A DNA stretch of 64,000 nucleotides from an uncultured Bacilli bacterium (GTDB lineage Bacteria; Bacillota_I; Bacilli_A; RF39; UBA660), in NCBI GenBank assembly GCA_944373145.1, contig CALWAL010000003.1, forward strand, positions 1-64,000. Direction: 5' to 3'. The notes under the pieces were generated by a model that worked only from the letters and a program-made list of their open reading frames with translations, had not been told where the DNA came from and searched no databases. Below, in pieces: positions 32,473 to 40,770 of the stretch. Numbering within the stretch: position 1 is the stretch's first letter; the number at the start of each line of letters is the position of its first letter. The translations under genes and the position numbers were made by a program.

Positions 32473-33279
32473 ATGGGCTATAAAATAATTAGATTCCTTT
32501 TAAAACCAATTTTTAAATTATATTACAATCCAAAAATAGAAAATATGGAAGTTATTCCACGCGAAGGTCCGATTATTGTTTGCGGACATCACAAACATTT
32601 ATTTGATCAATGTTTACCTATTATGGCGACGCCTCGCGTTTTATGTTATATGGCAAAGAAAGAATATTTTGATAATAAAAAAATAGCATGGTTTTTTAAA
32701 ATGGCTGGATGTATTCCAGTTGATCGTAGTAAAAAAGACGAACATGCTACCTCTTCAGCCCTTGCAGTTTTAAATGATGGAAGAGCAATAGGAATATTCC
32801 CTGAGGGTACTAGAAATGCATTAAAAGATGAACGAATTAAAGAATTATATGATTTTTTAAAAATAGAAACAATTATGCCATATAAAAAATTTCGTAAGCA
32901 AATAAAAAAATCAAATCCTAAAAATTCTCAAATTATGCTTTTAGAACAACTCTATCATGATAAAAAAATTAAATTTAAAGATTTTCAGGCTAATGTAATC
33001 AAACCAGATCCGTATTTAATTTCTTTAAGAGATAAAAAGGTTATTAGTGCAGATACATACGAAAGATCAATTTTATTACCTCTTAAATTTGGAACTGTTT
33101 CCATGGCTAAAAAAACAAATGCTACCATTGTACCATTTGGTATTGTTGGAAATTACACATTTAGAAGTAAAGATTTGAAGGCTAAGTTTGGTGAGCCATT
33201 CAAGGTTGGAGATATGGATTTAGAAGAAGCTAATGAAAAGTTATTTCAAGCTATTAAAGATTTATCATGCGAAGATTAA
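32473..33279 (+). CDS. PlsC-family acyltransferase with an internal insertion
   Basis: This 268-residue LPLAT protein has GHHKHLFDQ (H-x4-D) near residue 40, GCIPVDRSKKDE near 83, and FPEGTRN near 111. A lysine-rich insert of about 80 residues (ELYDFLKIETIMPYKK...ISADTYERS) then separates FPEGTRN from LKFGTVSMA, which is adjacent in typical PlsC. Similar insertions occur in some Bacilli acyltransferases, but the role is not known. Start 32473 follows GGTGATTAAG; it begins two bases after the synthetase stop. It differs from the first LPLAT in the same operon, so substrates probably differ. Confidence 0.85.
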   Translation: MGYKIIRFLLKPIFKLYYNPKIENMEVIPREGPIIVCGHHKHLFDQCLPIMATPRVLCYMAKKEYFDNKKIAWFFKMAGCIPVDRSKKDEHATSSALAVLNDGRAIGIFPEGTRNALKDERIKELYDFLKIETIMPYKKFRKQIKKSNPKNSQIMLLEQLYHDKKIKFKDFQANVIKPDPYLISLRDKKVISADTYERSILLPLKFGTVSMAKKTNATIVPFGIVGNYTFRSKDLKAKFGEPFKVGDMDLEEANEKLFQAIKDLSCED

Positions 33280-33302
33280 GGTACAATTTATGTACCTTTT
33301 TA
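33278..33302 (+). terminator. Terminator of the lipid operon
   Basis: AAGGTACA and TGTACCTT form an 8-bp stem followed by T and TTATT, at the stop codon. Confidence 0.8.
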
Positions 33303-33333
33303 TTATTTTTAATATTTTTTTAAATAAAATTTC

Positions 33334-33362
33334 TTGATATTTCAAAATAATAACTATATAGT
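33334..33362 (+). promoter_or_regulatory. Sigma-A promoter before the RDD gene
   Basis: TTGATA (33334-33339), 17-base spacer, TATAGT (33357-33362). Confidence 0.55.
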
Positions 33363-33379
33363 ATAAGTAGGTGATTAAA

Positions 33380-34135
33380 ATGAAAGAAGCTTTGCGTAGG
33401 CTAAGTGCTTACTTTATTGATTTGGTGGTTATATACCTGATTTCTGCTTTTATATCATCGTTTATTATTGGCATTATGGGTGCTGATGATTATCTTAATG
33501 GTTATAATGCTTATATTGCCTTTGAAGATAAGTATCAAAACTTCTTTGATGATTTTAAGGCATCTTTTAAGGATAATGAGTTAGCTAAAAACGAGTATAA
33601 TCAAATAAAGAACAACTATGCAGATATTATCACAGGTTTAGACGAGGCCTATGAGGATGAAAAATTGACAAAAAAAGAGTATAACGAAATCGAAAAATTA
33701 GTTAAAGATAAATATAGTGAACAACTTATTGCGCACAATTACAATTTATCTAAATTAAATTTAACCAATATGATTGTGACATTAATTTTAACTTTTGGAT
33801 ATTTTGTTATAATTCAATATTTGACTAATGGTCAAACTTTAGGTAAAAAGATATTAAAAATTAAAGTTATAGATGAACGTCGTACTCATATAACTTTAAA
33901 CTCATTATTACTTCGTAGTCTAGTCATTACAGATATTATTTGGGCAAGTATCCGCATATATTGTTTATATACAATGAAAGATTATCAATACTTTCAAGCT
34001 TCCCAAGTATTAAATAATATAATGTATTTAATTTTATTCATTTCATTGTTATGTATTGTTTTTAGAAAAGATCGGCGAGCTTTGCAAGACCTTGTTGCTG
34101 GTACAAAGGTAGTTCAAGTAGGAGAAGATAAATAA
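33380..34135 (+). CDS. RDD-family membrane protein
   Basis: The 251-residue protein begins EALRRLSAYFIDLVVIYLIS, the classic R-x-x-A-x-x-I-D RDD start. Two hydrophobic segments are separated by a helical, acidic loop of about 90 residues. NGQTLGKKILKIKVID and RRALQDLVAGTKVV follow, both RDD hallmarks. RDD proteins are thought to be small-ion transport proteins; evidence is limited. The ATG at 33380 follows GTAGGTGATTAAA. It overlaps the next gene by one base. Confidence 0.85.
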   Translation: MKEALRRLSAYFIDLVVIYLISAFISSFIIGIMGADDYLNGYNAYIAFEDKYQNFFDDFKASFKDNELAKNEYNQIKNNYADIITGLDEAYEDEKLTKKEYNEIEKLVKDKYSEQLIAHNYNLSKLNLTNMIVTLILTFGYFVIIQYLTNGQTLGKKILKIKVIDERRTHITLNSLLLRSLVITDIIWASIRIYCLYTMKDYQYFQASQVLNNIMYLILFISLLCIVFRKDRRALQDLVAGTKVVQVGEDK

Positions 34136-34587
34136 TGTCAAATAGAATATATCGATTTTTTATAGGAAGATATGGCGTTGATGATTTATATTATTTTAAC
34201 TTAATTGTTTATTTAATGTTATTTATTTGTAACATATTTTTACAAAGTACAATTATTTTAGTTTTAGAAGGAATCATTGTTTTAGTGACATTTTGTAGGG
34301 CTTTATCTAAAAATATTGTGAGAAGGCGAAAAGAAAATAACTTCTATTTAAAAATAAAAAATAATATTTTAAAATTTTTTATATTATTGAGTAAAAGGTT
34401 TAAAGATCGTCATACTCATATGTACAAAAAATGTCGTTACTGCAAAACAACATTAAGATTACCTTTAAAAAAAGGTAATCATACAGTAAAATGTCCAAAT
34501 TGTCAAAAGAGATTTGATGTTAAATGCCGCCGTGATGAGAAAATTAAAGTTGAAGTAATTAAAAAGAAAGGGTTAAAAGGTTCATAA
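34135..34587 (+). CDS. Zinc-ribbon membrane protein
   Basis: The 150-residue protein has two membrane segments in the first 65 residues. A basic region and a C-terminal four-cysteine ribbon follow: CRYCKTTLRLP near residue 101 and CPNCQKRFDVKC near 121. The ribbon resembles zinc-finger/MJ0042-type domains. The ATG overlaps the RDD stop by one base, so both are one unit. Function unknown. Confidence 0.75.
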   Translation: MSNRIYRFFIGRYGVDDLYYFNLIVYLMLFICNIFLQSTIILVLEGIIVLVTFCRALSKNIVRRRKENNFYLKIKNNILKFFILLSKRFKDRHTHMYKKCRYCKTTLRLPLKKGNHTVKCPNCQKRFDVKCRRDEKIKVEVIKKKGLKGS

Positions 34588-34607
34588 AACTTTTAATCTT
34601 TTTTTTT
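34571..34607 (+). terminator. Terminator overlapping the end of the zinc-ribbon gene
   Basis: GGTTAAAAG (34571-34579) pairs with CTTTTAATC (34590-34598), followed by T9. Confidence 0.75.
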
Positions 34608-34644
34608 CACTTTTTTTAGGATATAATGAATTATAGGTGATTTC

Positions 34645-35490
34645 ATGAACAAAATTGGGCTAGTTTTAGAAGGTGGCGCGATGCGTGGTATGTATACGGC
34701 TGGTGTTTTAGATGTTTTTTTAGATTATAAAATTAAAGTTGATGGTATAATTGGCGTATCCGCTGGTGTTTTATTTGGATGCAATTATATTTCTAGACAA
34801 CGTGGAAGAGCTTTGCGTTATAATTTAAAATATTTAAATGATAAACGTTATATTAGTTTAAAATCTTATTTAAAAACAGGAAATATTATTAATAAACAAT
34901 TTGCCTTTTATGAACTTCCTCAAAAATTAGATGTTTTTGATAACAATAAATTTAAAAAAGCTAAAACGAAGTTTTATGCAACTGTGACTAATGTGGAAAC
35001 AGGAAAACCAGAATATTTGCAAATTAAAGATTCTATTAAAGATATTGAAATATTTAGAGCAACATCAGCTATGCCTTTTTTAAGTAAAATTGTTGAAATT
35101 AATCACAAAAAGTATTTAGATGGTGCTATTGCTGATAGTATCCCAATTAAACAATGTCAAAAAATGGGTTATGATAAAATTATTGTAATTTTAACAAGAC
35201 CCATTACTTATAGACGTAAAAAGCCTAAAAAAATATTAGCTAAACTTTATTATAAAAAATATCCTAAGTTTGCTAATGCATTTAATACACGTTATCTTCG
35301 TTACAATAAAACGGTTGAAGATATTATTGAATTGGAAAAAAATAAAGAAATTTTTGTTGTTCGGCCAACTATTAGTTATCCAATTAAACGTTTAGAAAAA
35401 AATCCCCAAAAATTACAAGAAATGTATGATTTAGGTGTTAAAGACGCTAAAATGGCAATAGAGAAATTAAAAAGATATCTTGAGGTGTAA
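34645..35490 (+). CDS. Patatin-like phospholipase
   Basis: The 281-residue protein has the oxyanion loop LEGGAMRGMYTAGVL near residue 7, the nucleophile GVSAG (Ser41 in G-x-S-x-G) and the catalytic Asp in LDGAIADS near 165. This is the full patatin catalytic dyad. Such bacterial enzymes hydrolyse acyl chains from lipids; this one has no signal peptide. The C-terminal basic tail (RPTISYPIKRLEKNPQKLQ) matches the YjjU/YlbK-like branch. It overlaps nothing and is followed two bases later by a flavoprotein gene. Confidence 0.88.
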   Translation: MNKIGLVLEGGAMRGMYTAGVLDVFLDYKIKVDGIIGVSAGVLFGCNYISRQRGRALRYNLKYLNDKRYISLKSYLKTGNIINKQFAFYELPQKLDVFDNNKFKKAKTKFYATVTNVETGKPEYLQIKDSIKDIEIFRATSAMPFLSKIVEINHKKYLDGAIADSIPIKQCQKMGYDKIIVILTRPITYRRKKPKKILAKLYYKKYPKFANAFNTRYLRYNKTVEDIIELEKNKEIFVVRPTISYPIKRLEKNPQKLQEMYDLGVKDAKMAIEKLKRYLEV

Positions 35491-35491
35491 A

Positions 35492-36712
35492 ATGAAAATA
35501 GGAATTATAGGTGGAGGTGCCGCCGGCTTGATGGTCGCTTCTTTATTACAAAATAATGATTATGAAGTAATTATTTTCGAGCGCAATCAAGAATGCGGTA
35601 AAAAAATTTTAGCAACCGGTAATGGTCGCTGTAATTATTGGAATAGTAATCAAGACCTTTGTCATTATCAAAGTAGTACGCCTGAATTAATTTCATCATT
35701 TATTGATATTAAAGATGAACAATTAATTTTGTCATTTTTTGCTAAATTAGGTATTATTCCTAGAATAAAAGAAGGTTATTATTATCCTTTTTCTAATCAA
35801 GCCAGTACGATTAGAAATGTTTTATTAAATAAAGTAAAAGCTAATCAAGTGATTATCAAAAATAATTTTTTAGTTAAACAAATAAAAAGAAAAGATGATA
35901 AATTTATCATTATTAGTAATAGTGAGAGAATAGTTGTTGATAGGCTTATTTTAGCTAGTGGATCATATGCTAGTCCTAAAACAGGTTCAGATGGCATGGG
36001 ATATGATTTTCTTAAATCTTTTGGACATACAATTATTAAACCGTTACCGGCACTTGTTCAGTTAAAGGGTGATGGTAATTATTTTAAAAGTTGGAATGGT
36101 ATTAGAACTCATGTTAAAGTATCGTTATATGAAAATAATTTTTTAGTAAGAGAAGAAGAAGGAGAAATTCAATTGACTGATTATGGTGTTAGTGGAATTT
36201 GTGTTTTTAATCTTTCTAATTATATTGCCCGTGGTTTAGAAGAAAAGAAAAGAGAATATATATCCATTAATTTTTTACCATTTGTTACTAGTAATTTTAA
36301 TAATTGGTTTTTAGAACAGACTAAATTAACTAATAAAAATATCTTAGAATTGTTATCCTCTATTTTAAATTTAAAATTAGTCAACGTTCTTTTGAAACTT
36401 ATAAAAATAGATAGTTGTAAGAAATTTAATGAATTAAATTATGATGAGAAAAATCGACTTGTTGATGTTTTAACTAATTTTAAGGTGTTAATTAATGGTA
36501 CTAAAACATATAATGAAGCTCAAGTTTGTAGTGGAGGTGTATCTCTTAAAGAAATAAATTTATCAACGATGGAATCAAAGTTAGTAAAAAATTTATATGT
36601 TATTGGTGAATTATTAGATATTACAGGTGATTGTGGTGGATATAATTTAGGGATTGCATGGCGTAGTAGTTTGAGACTGGTGCGGGCTTTGGGGGGAGAG
36701 CAAAATGATTAG
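35492..36712 (+). CDS. NAD(P)/FAD-dependent oxidoreductase, HI0933/BaiN family
   Basis: The 406-residue flavoprotein has the Rossmann FAD motif IIGGGAAGLMVASLL near residue 4. GKKILATGNGRCNYWN near 38 is diagnostic of the HI0933-like family. GSYASPKTGSDGMGYDFL and a C-terminal GELLDITGDCGGYNLGIAWRSS complete the set. Members include BaiN-like bile-acid-region enzymes, but most are of unknown substrate. It overlaps the next flavoprotein gene by eight bases, so the two are co-expressed. Confidence 0.88.
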   Translation: MKIGIIGGGAAGLMVASLLQNNDYEVIIFERNQECGKKILATGNGRCNYWNSNQDLCHYQSSTPELISSFIDIKDEQLILSFFAKLGIIPRIKEGYYYPFSNQASTIRNVLLNKVKANQVIIKNNFLVKQIKRKDDKFIIISNSERIVVDRLILASGSYASPKTGSDGMGYDFLKSFGHTIIKPLPALVQLKGDGNYFKSWNGIRTHVKVSLYENNFLVREEEGEIQLTDYGVSGICVFNLSNYIARGLEEKKREYISINFLPFVTSNFNNWFLEQTKLTNKNILELLSSILNLKLVNVLLKLIKIDSCKKFNELNYDEKNRLVDVLTNFKVLINGTKTYNEAQVCSGGVSLKEINLSTMESKLVKNLYVIGELLDITGDCGGYNLGIAWRSSLRLVRALGGEQND

Positions 36713-38288
36713 ATTGCGGCAAGTAAAAGTACCTTTAGAACATAAAAATAATTTATTAAGGAAAGTTAGTCAGATTCTTCATATCCATGAACATGATATT
36801 TTAAATTACAAAATTGTGAAAGAATCAGTTGATGCTAGGCGTAAAGATAATATCTTGTTTATTTATGAGATTGATGTCGAAGTAGTTAATGAAACTAAAA
36901 TATTAAGCAAATATCAATCAAAAGATGTTTTTTTAAGCCCAACTGAAAATTTTAAATTTGTTATTACCGGTCAAAAAAATTTAAAAAGTCGTCCTATAAT
37001 TATTGGAGCGGGACCAGCTGGTTTATTTTGTGCATATTTATTAGCGGAAAACGGATATCGACCATTGATAATTGAGCGAGGTCAGCGAGTTGAAGAACGA
37101 GTTAAAACAATTGAACATTTTTGGCAAACAGGTGAATTAAATGTTAATTCTAATGTTCAATTTGGTGAAGGAGGAGCCGGAACTTTTTCTGATGGAAAAT
37201 TAAATACGCTGGTTAAAGATAAAGAATTTATTGGCAAAAAGGTGTTTGAAATATTTGTTTTAAATGGTGCACCTAGTGAAATAATGTATTTAAATAAGCC
37301 TCATATTGGTACAGATCTTTTAAGACAAGTGATTATAAATATGCGAAATAAAATTATTGAAATGGGAGGAAGTTTTCAATATAACACAACTTTAACGGAT
37401 TTAAAAGTTGAACAAAATAGATTAGTAGCAATTGAAATTAATAATCATGAAGTAATTCCTTGCCATTATCTTTTTTTAGCGCTTGGTCATAGTGCACGTG
37501 ATACTTTTAAAATGCTCTATAATCATAATTTGAAAATGGAAGCTAAGCCGTTCGCAGTAGGCTTGCGAATTGAGCATCCACAAAAGATGATTAATGAAGC
37601 TCAATATGGAATGGAACAACATCCATATTTAAAAAGCGCTAGTTATAAGCTAACGTATAAAGCTTCAAATGGCCGTGGTGTTTATTCTTTTTGCATGTGT
37701 CCAGGTGGATATGTTGTTAATGCTTCATCAGAACTAAAACATTTAGTTATCAATGGTATGAGTAATCATGCAAGGGAATCAGAAAATGCTAATAGCGCTT
37801 TGGTTGTAACGGTGACGCCAAAAGATTTTGGAAATCACCCACTTGATGGAATAGAATACCAACGCAAGTTAGAATCATTAGCCTATAATCTATGTGATGG
37901 AAAAATTCCTGTTCAACTATATCGTGATTTTAAGAATAATTTAAAAACTAGTTTAGTTGGTTCTACTGCTATTTTAACTAAAGGAGTTTATGAATATGCT
38001 AATCTCAATGAAATTTTACCGCAATATGTTAGTGATTCTTTGAAAGAAGCAATACCTTATTTTGGAAAAAAGATTAAAGGTTTTGATAGTGAAGATGCTG
38101 TTTTATTGGGTATTGAAACACGAACATCATCCCCAGTACGTATTTTACGTAATGAAAATTTTAAGAGTAGTATTGATGGCATATATCCTTTAGGCGAAGG
38201 CGCTGGCTATGCCGGTGGTATTACTACTTCTGCAATTGATGGTATCAGAGGTGCAATGAAATTTGCAGGTGAGTATAAAGGGTTTTAA
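36705..38288 (+). CDS. FAD-dependent dehydrogenase (COG2509 type)
   Basis: This 527-residue protein has an N-terminal RNA-binding-like region of about 90 residues, followed by IIGAGPAGLFCAYLLAENG (FAD binding, near 97). NVQFGEGGAGTFSDGKLNT near 150, CPGGYVVNASSE and a C-terminal PLGEGAGYAGGITTSAIDGI follow. These identify the widespread but uncharacterised COG2509 flavoprotein family. The adjacency of two unrelated FAD proteins recurs in Firmicutes genomes. No partner or substrate can be named. Confidence 0.87.
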   Translation: MIRLRQVKVPLEHKNNLLRKVSQILHIHEHDILNYKIVKESVDARRKDNILFIYEIDVEVVNETKILSKYQSKDVFLSPTENFKFVITGQKNLKSRPIIIGAGPAGLFCAYLLAENGYRPLIIERGQRVEERVKTIEHFWQTGELNVNSNVQFGEGGAGTFSDGKLNTLVKDKEFIGKKVFEIFVLNGAPSEIMYLNKPHIGTDLLRQVIINMRNKIIEMGGSFQYNTTLTDLKVEQNRLVAIEINNHEVIPCHYLFLALGHSARDTFKMLYNHNLKMEAKPFAVGLRIEHPQKMINEAQYGMEQHPYLKSASYKLTYKASNGRGVYSFCMCPGGYVVNASSELKHLVINGMSNHARESENANSALVVTVTPKDFGNHPLDGIEYQRKLESLAYNLCDGKIPVQLYRDFKNNLKTSLVGSTAILTKGVYEYANLNEILPQYVSDSLKEAIPYFGKKIKGFDSEDAVLLGIETRTSSPVRILRNENFKSSIDGIYPLGEGAGYAGGITTSAIDGIRGAMKFAGEYKGF

Positions 38289-38314
38289 TAACTCTTTTTC
38301 TTTTTGCATACATA
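38288..38314 (+). promoter_or_regulatory. Candidate sigma-E promoter of spoVD
   Basis: ATA (38288-38290), 16 bases, then CATACATA (38307-38314), one mismatch from the sigma-E -10 CATACANT. It lies 16 bases upstream of the spoVD start. In Bacillus spoVD is transcribed by sigma-E in the mother cell, so this fits. Confidence 0.45.
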
Positions 38315-38329
38315 TAAACAGGTGATACT

Positions 38330-39586
38330 ATGTTTGTCAAAAAAATGAATGAAAGAATGAAATTAGTTTTGGTAATTATTTTATTTTTATTTATTGTAAT
38401 TATTATTAAAGTGTTTTATATTCAAGTTATAAGTTATGATAAATTAAATAGTTCTGCTAATAGTTTATGGAGTCGTAATCTTCCTTTAGAAGCTAATCGA
38501 GGAATTATTTATGATATTGACGGAGAGGTTTTAGCTGGTAATATTACTACAACTTCCTTAATTTTAATACCTAATCAGATTGTAGATAAGGAGCATACTG
38601 CACAAGAATTAGCACGTATTTTAGATGTTTCATACGATGACATGTATAATCATGTATCGAAAAAAACGTCTATTGAAAGAGTTCATCCTGAAGGTAGAAG
38701 ACTTAGTAATGACATTGCTGATCAAATTAATGATTTAAATTTGAGTGGTGTTTATTTAGTAAAAGAAGCTAAAAGAAATTATCCATATGATACATTACTT
38801 TCTAATACGCTAGGCTTTGTTGGTATTGATAATCAAGGTTTAAGTGGGTTAGAACTAATTTATGATGATTATTTAACAGGAATTTATGGCGCAATAAAAT
38901 ATTATAGTGATGCAAAGGGCAACACTTTAAATTTAAGTCAGGTTTATGAAAAACCTCAAGATGGTATTAATATTACCTTAACAGTAGATTATGAATTGCA
39001 AGAAGCTTTAGAAAGAGAGTTGGATAATGCTATGACAATGTATTCAGCCGATCAAGCTTTTGGAATAGCGATGAATCCCAATACTGGTGAGATTTTAGCG
39101 ATTGCCTCTCGTCCTGATTTTTCTCCTTCAAATTATCAAGATTATAGCATTGAAGATATTAATCGTAATTTACCGATTTGGATGACTTATGAGCCCGGTT
39201 CAACTTTTAAAATTATTTCTTTAGCAGCTGCTTTAGAAGAAGATTTAATTGATTTAGAAGAAGATCACTTTTATGATTCGGGGGTTGTAACAGTAGAATC
39301 AGCTAAACTTCATTGTTGGAAACATGGTGGGCACGGTGAACAAACTTATTTACAAGTCGTTGAAAATTCTTGTAATACAGGATTTGTTAATATTGGTTTA
39401 AAACTTGGCAAAGAAAAATTATTTAATTATATAGATTTATTTGGTTTTGGCAAAAAAACAGGTATTGAATTAAGTGGTGAAGCTCAAGGAATTATATTTG
39501 ATGTTGATAAGATAGGCGATTTAGAGACGGCTACTACGGCTTTTGGTCAAGGTGTATCAGTAACAGCTATTCACCTTGTTGTCTAA
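38330..39586 (+). CDS. spoVD: SpoVD, N-terminal part (gene interrupted by the element)
   Basis: SpoVD is the mother-cell transpeptidase that makes spore cortex peptidoglycan with SpoVE. This part has a membrane anchor at about residues 11-32, the pedestal start NRGIIYD and the transpeptidase motifs STFK (Ser291) and SCN (347-349). It then runs across the insertion at 39572 and stops as HLVV. KTG is missing, so this 418-residue product alone cannot be active. Joining 38330-39571 to 50017-50679 gives 635 codons (634 residues; Bacillus SpoVD is 646) and reads VTAIQQITAVSAAINGG across the junction, parallel to TTAIQQLQALTIIANDG in pbpB. Confidence 0.92.
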   Translation: MFVKKMNERMKLVLVIILFLFIVIIIKVFYIQVISYDKLNSSANSLWSRNLPLEANRGIIYDIDGEVLAGNITTTSLILIPNQIVDKEHTAQELARILDVSYDDMYNHVSKKTSIERVHPEGRRLSNDIADQINDLNLSGVYLVKEAKRNYPYDTLLSNTLGFVGIDNQGLSGLELIYDDYLTGIYGAIKYYSDAKGNTLNLSQVYEKPQDGINITLTVDYELQEALERELDNAMTMYSADQAFGIAMNPNTGEILAIASRPDFSPSNYQDYSIEDINRNLPIWMTYEPGSTFKIISLAAALEEDLIDLEEDHFYDSGVVTVESAKLHCWKHGGHGEQTYLQVVENSCNTGFVNIGLKLGKEKLFNYIDLFGFGKKTGIELSGEAQGIIFDVDKIGDLETATTAFGQGVSVTAIHLVV

Positions 39587-39594
39587 TAAATGAT
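39552..39594 (+). other. attL: left junction of the element in spoVD
   Basis: spoVD sequence ends at 39571 (codons GTA ACA GCT ATT). CA at 39572-39573 is the predicted crossover dinucleotide. From 39574 the element begins with CCTTGTTGTCTAATAAATGA, the right half of attP. The assignment rests on restored reading frame and on symmetry with the other end. Confidence 0.88.
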
Positions 39595-39831
39595 ACCCTT
39601 ACTATTACTAGAGGAATAAATAGTAAATACACAAAAAAATACGATGTGGAGTATGAATATAAGTGTTTGATAAATATATAGATTTAAATACTACTTTTAA
39701 TAAAATATGCCAAAAATCTATGGTATAATAATATATGTAAGTGATAAATTATGGGTATGTTTGAAAAAACAAAAATAATTATCTAAAAGTAATTATATTA
39801 AAAAATGTTTTCATTAAAAAGGGAGTATGAA
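39587..39831 (+). other. Left-end non-coding region of the element
   Basis: No supported gene lies here in the integrated form. In the excised circle 39574-39681 would extend the recombinase reading frame by 35 codons to TAG at 39679-39681. A TATAAT (39724-39729) is a plausible -10 for the ABC exporter; no good -35 is visible. A short open frame at 39751-39786 (11 codons plus stop) has no ribosome site. Confidence 0.6.
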
Positions 39832-40770
39832 ATGAAAAATGTAATTGAAGTTAAAAATTTAATAAAAGAATATAAAGAAATAAAAGCAGTAGATAATTTA
39901 TCTTTTGAAGTTCATGAAGGAGAAATTCTAGGTCTTTTAGGTCCAAATGGAAGTGGCAAAACAACAACAATAAATTGTCTATTATCACTATTGAATTATA
40001 GTAGTGGAAGTATAAAAATATTTGGTAAAGAGATGAAACCCGATTCTTACGATATAAAATCTAAAATAGGTGTTGTATTTCAAGAAGTAGCAGTTTTTGA
40101 TGAATTAACTGTTTACGAAAATGTAGATTATTTTTGTGGACTATATATTGATAATAAAGAAACAAGAAAAAAGTATATTGAAGATGCAATAAACTTAGTA
40201 GGTTTGGAAAGTTTTAAAAACTTTTATCCCAAAAAATTATCTGGTGGTTTGTTAAGACGATTAAATATTGCTTGTGGTATAGCTCATAAACCTAAACTTA
40301 TTTTTTTAGACGAACCAACTGTTGCAGTAGATCCACAAAGTAGAAATAATATTCTAGATGGAATAAAAAAATTGCGAGATAATGGAGCAACAATCGTATA
40401 TACAACACATTACATGGAAGAAGTTGAAATACTTTGTGATAGAGTTATTATACTCGATAAAGGTAAAATTTTAGCAACTGGTACAACTGATGAATTAAAA
40501 GAATTAGCTAAAATAGAAGAAAAAATATCGATAGAAATAAATGACTTAGATATTAATTACATAGATAAAATAAAAGAATTAAAAAATGTAGATTATGTTA
40601 AATATAGTAGTAATATATTGGTTGTTACATATAAAAAAGGTAAAAATAATTTAGTTGAAATAATGGAGTATTTAAAGAAAAATAATATTAAATATAATAA
40701 AATATATTCAGAAAGACCAACACTTAACGATGTGTTTCTTGAATTAACTGGAAAGGAACTTAGAGATTAA
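39832..40770 (+). CDS. ABC transporter ATP-binding protein (ABC-2/DrrA type)
   Basis: The 312-residue ATPase has Walker A GPNGSGKTTT near residue 39, a Q-loop VVFQE, signature LSGGLLRRLNIA (usually LSGGQ), Walker B LIFLDEPTVAVDP near 150 and the H-loop TTHYMEE. A C-terminal extension of about 90 residues resembles DrrA-type exporters. ATG 39832 follows GGGAGT; an upstream ATG is less likely. It energises the two permeases encoded directly downstream. Substrate unknown: drug, peptide or lipid export are all possible. Confidence 0.93.
   Translation: MKNVIEVKNLIKEYKEIKAVDNLSFEVHEGEILGLLGPNGSGKTTTINCLLSLLNYSSGSIKIFGKEMKPDSYDIKSKIGVVFQEVAVFDELTVYENVDYFCGLYIDNKETRKKYIEDAINLVGLESFKNFYPKKLSGGLLRRLNIACGIAHKPKLIFLDEPTVAVDPQSRNNILDGIKKLRDNGATIVYTTHYMEEVEILCDRVIILDKGKILATGTTDELKELAKIEEKISIEINDLDINYIDKIKELKNVDYVKYSSNILVVTYKKGKNNLVEIMEYLKKNNIKYNKIYSERPTLNDVFLELTGKELRD

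Noticed and set aside
39751-39786. Eleven-codon frame before the ABC exporter as a regulatory leader peptide
   Set aside because: No ribosome site and no alternative hairpins around it; such short frames are frequent in this AT-rich DNA.
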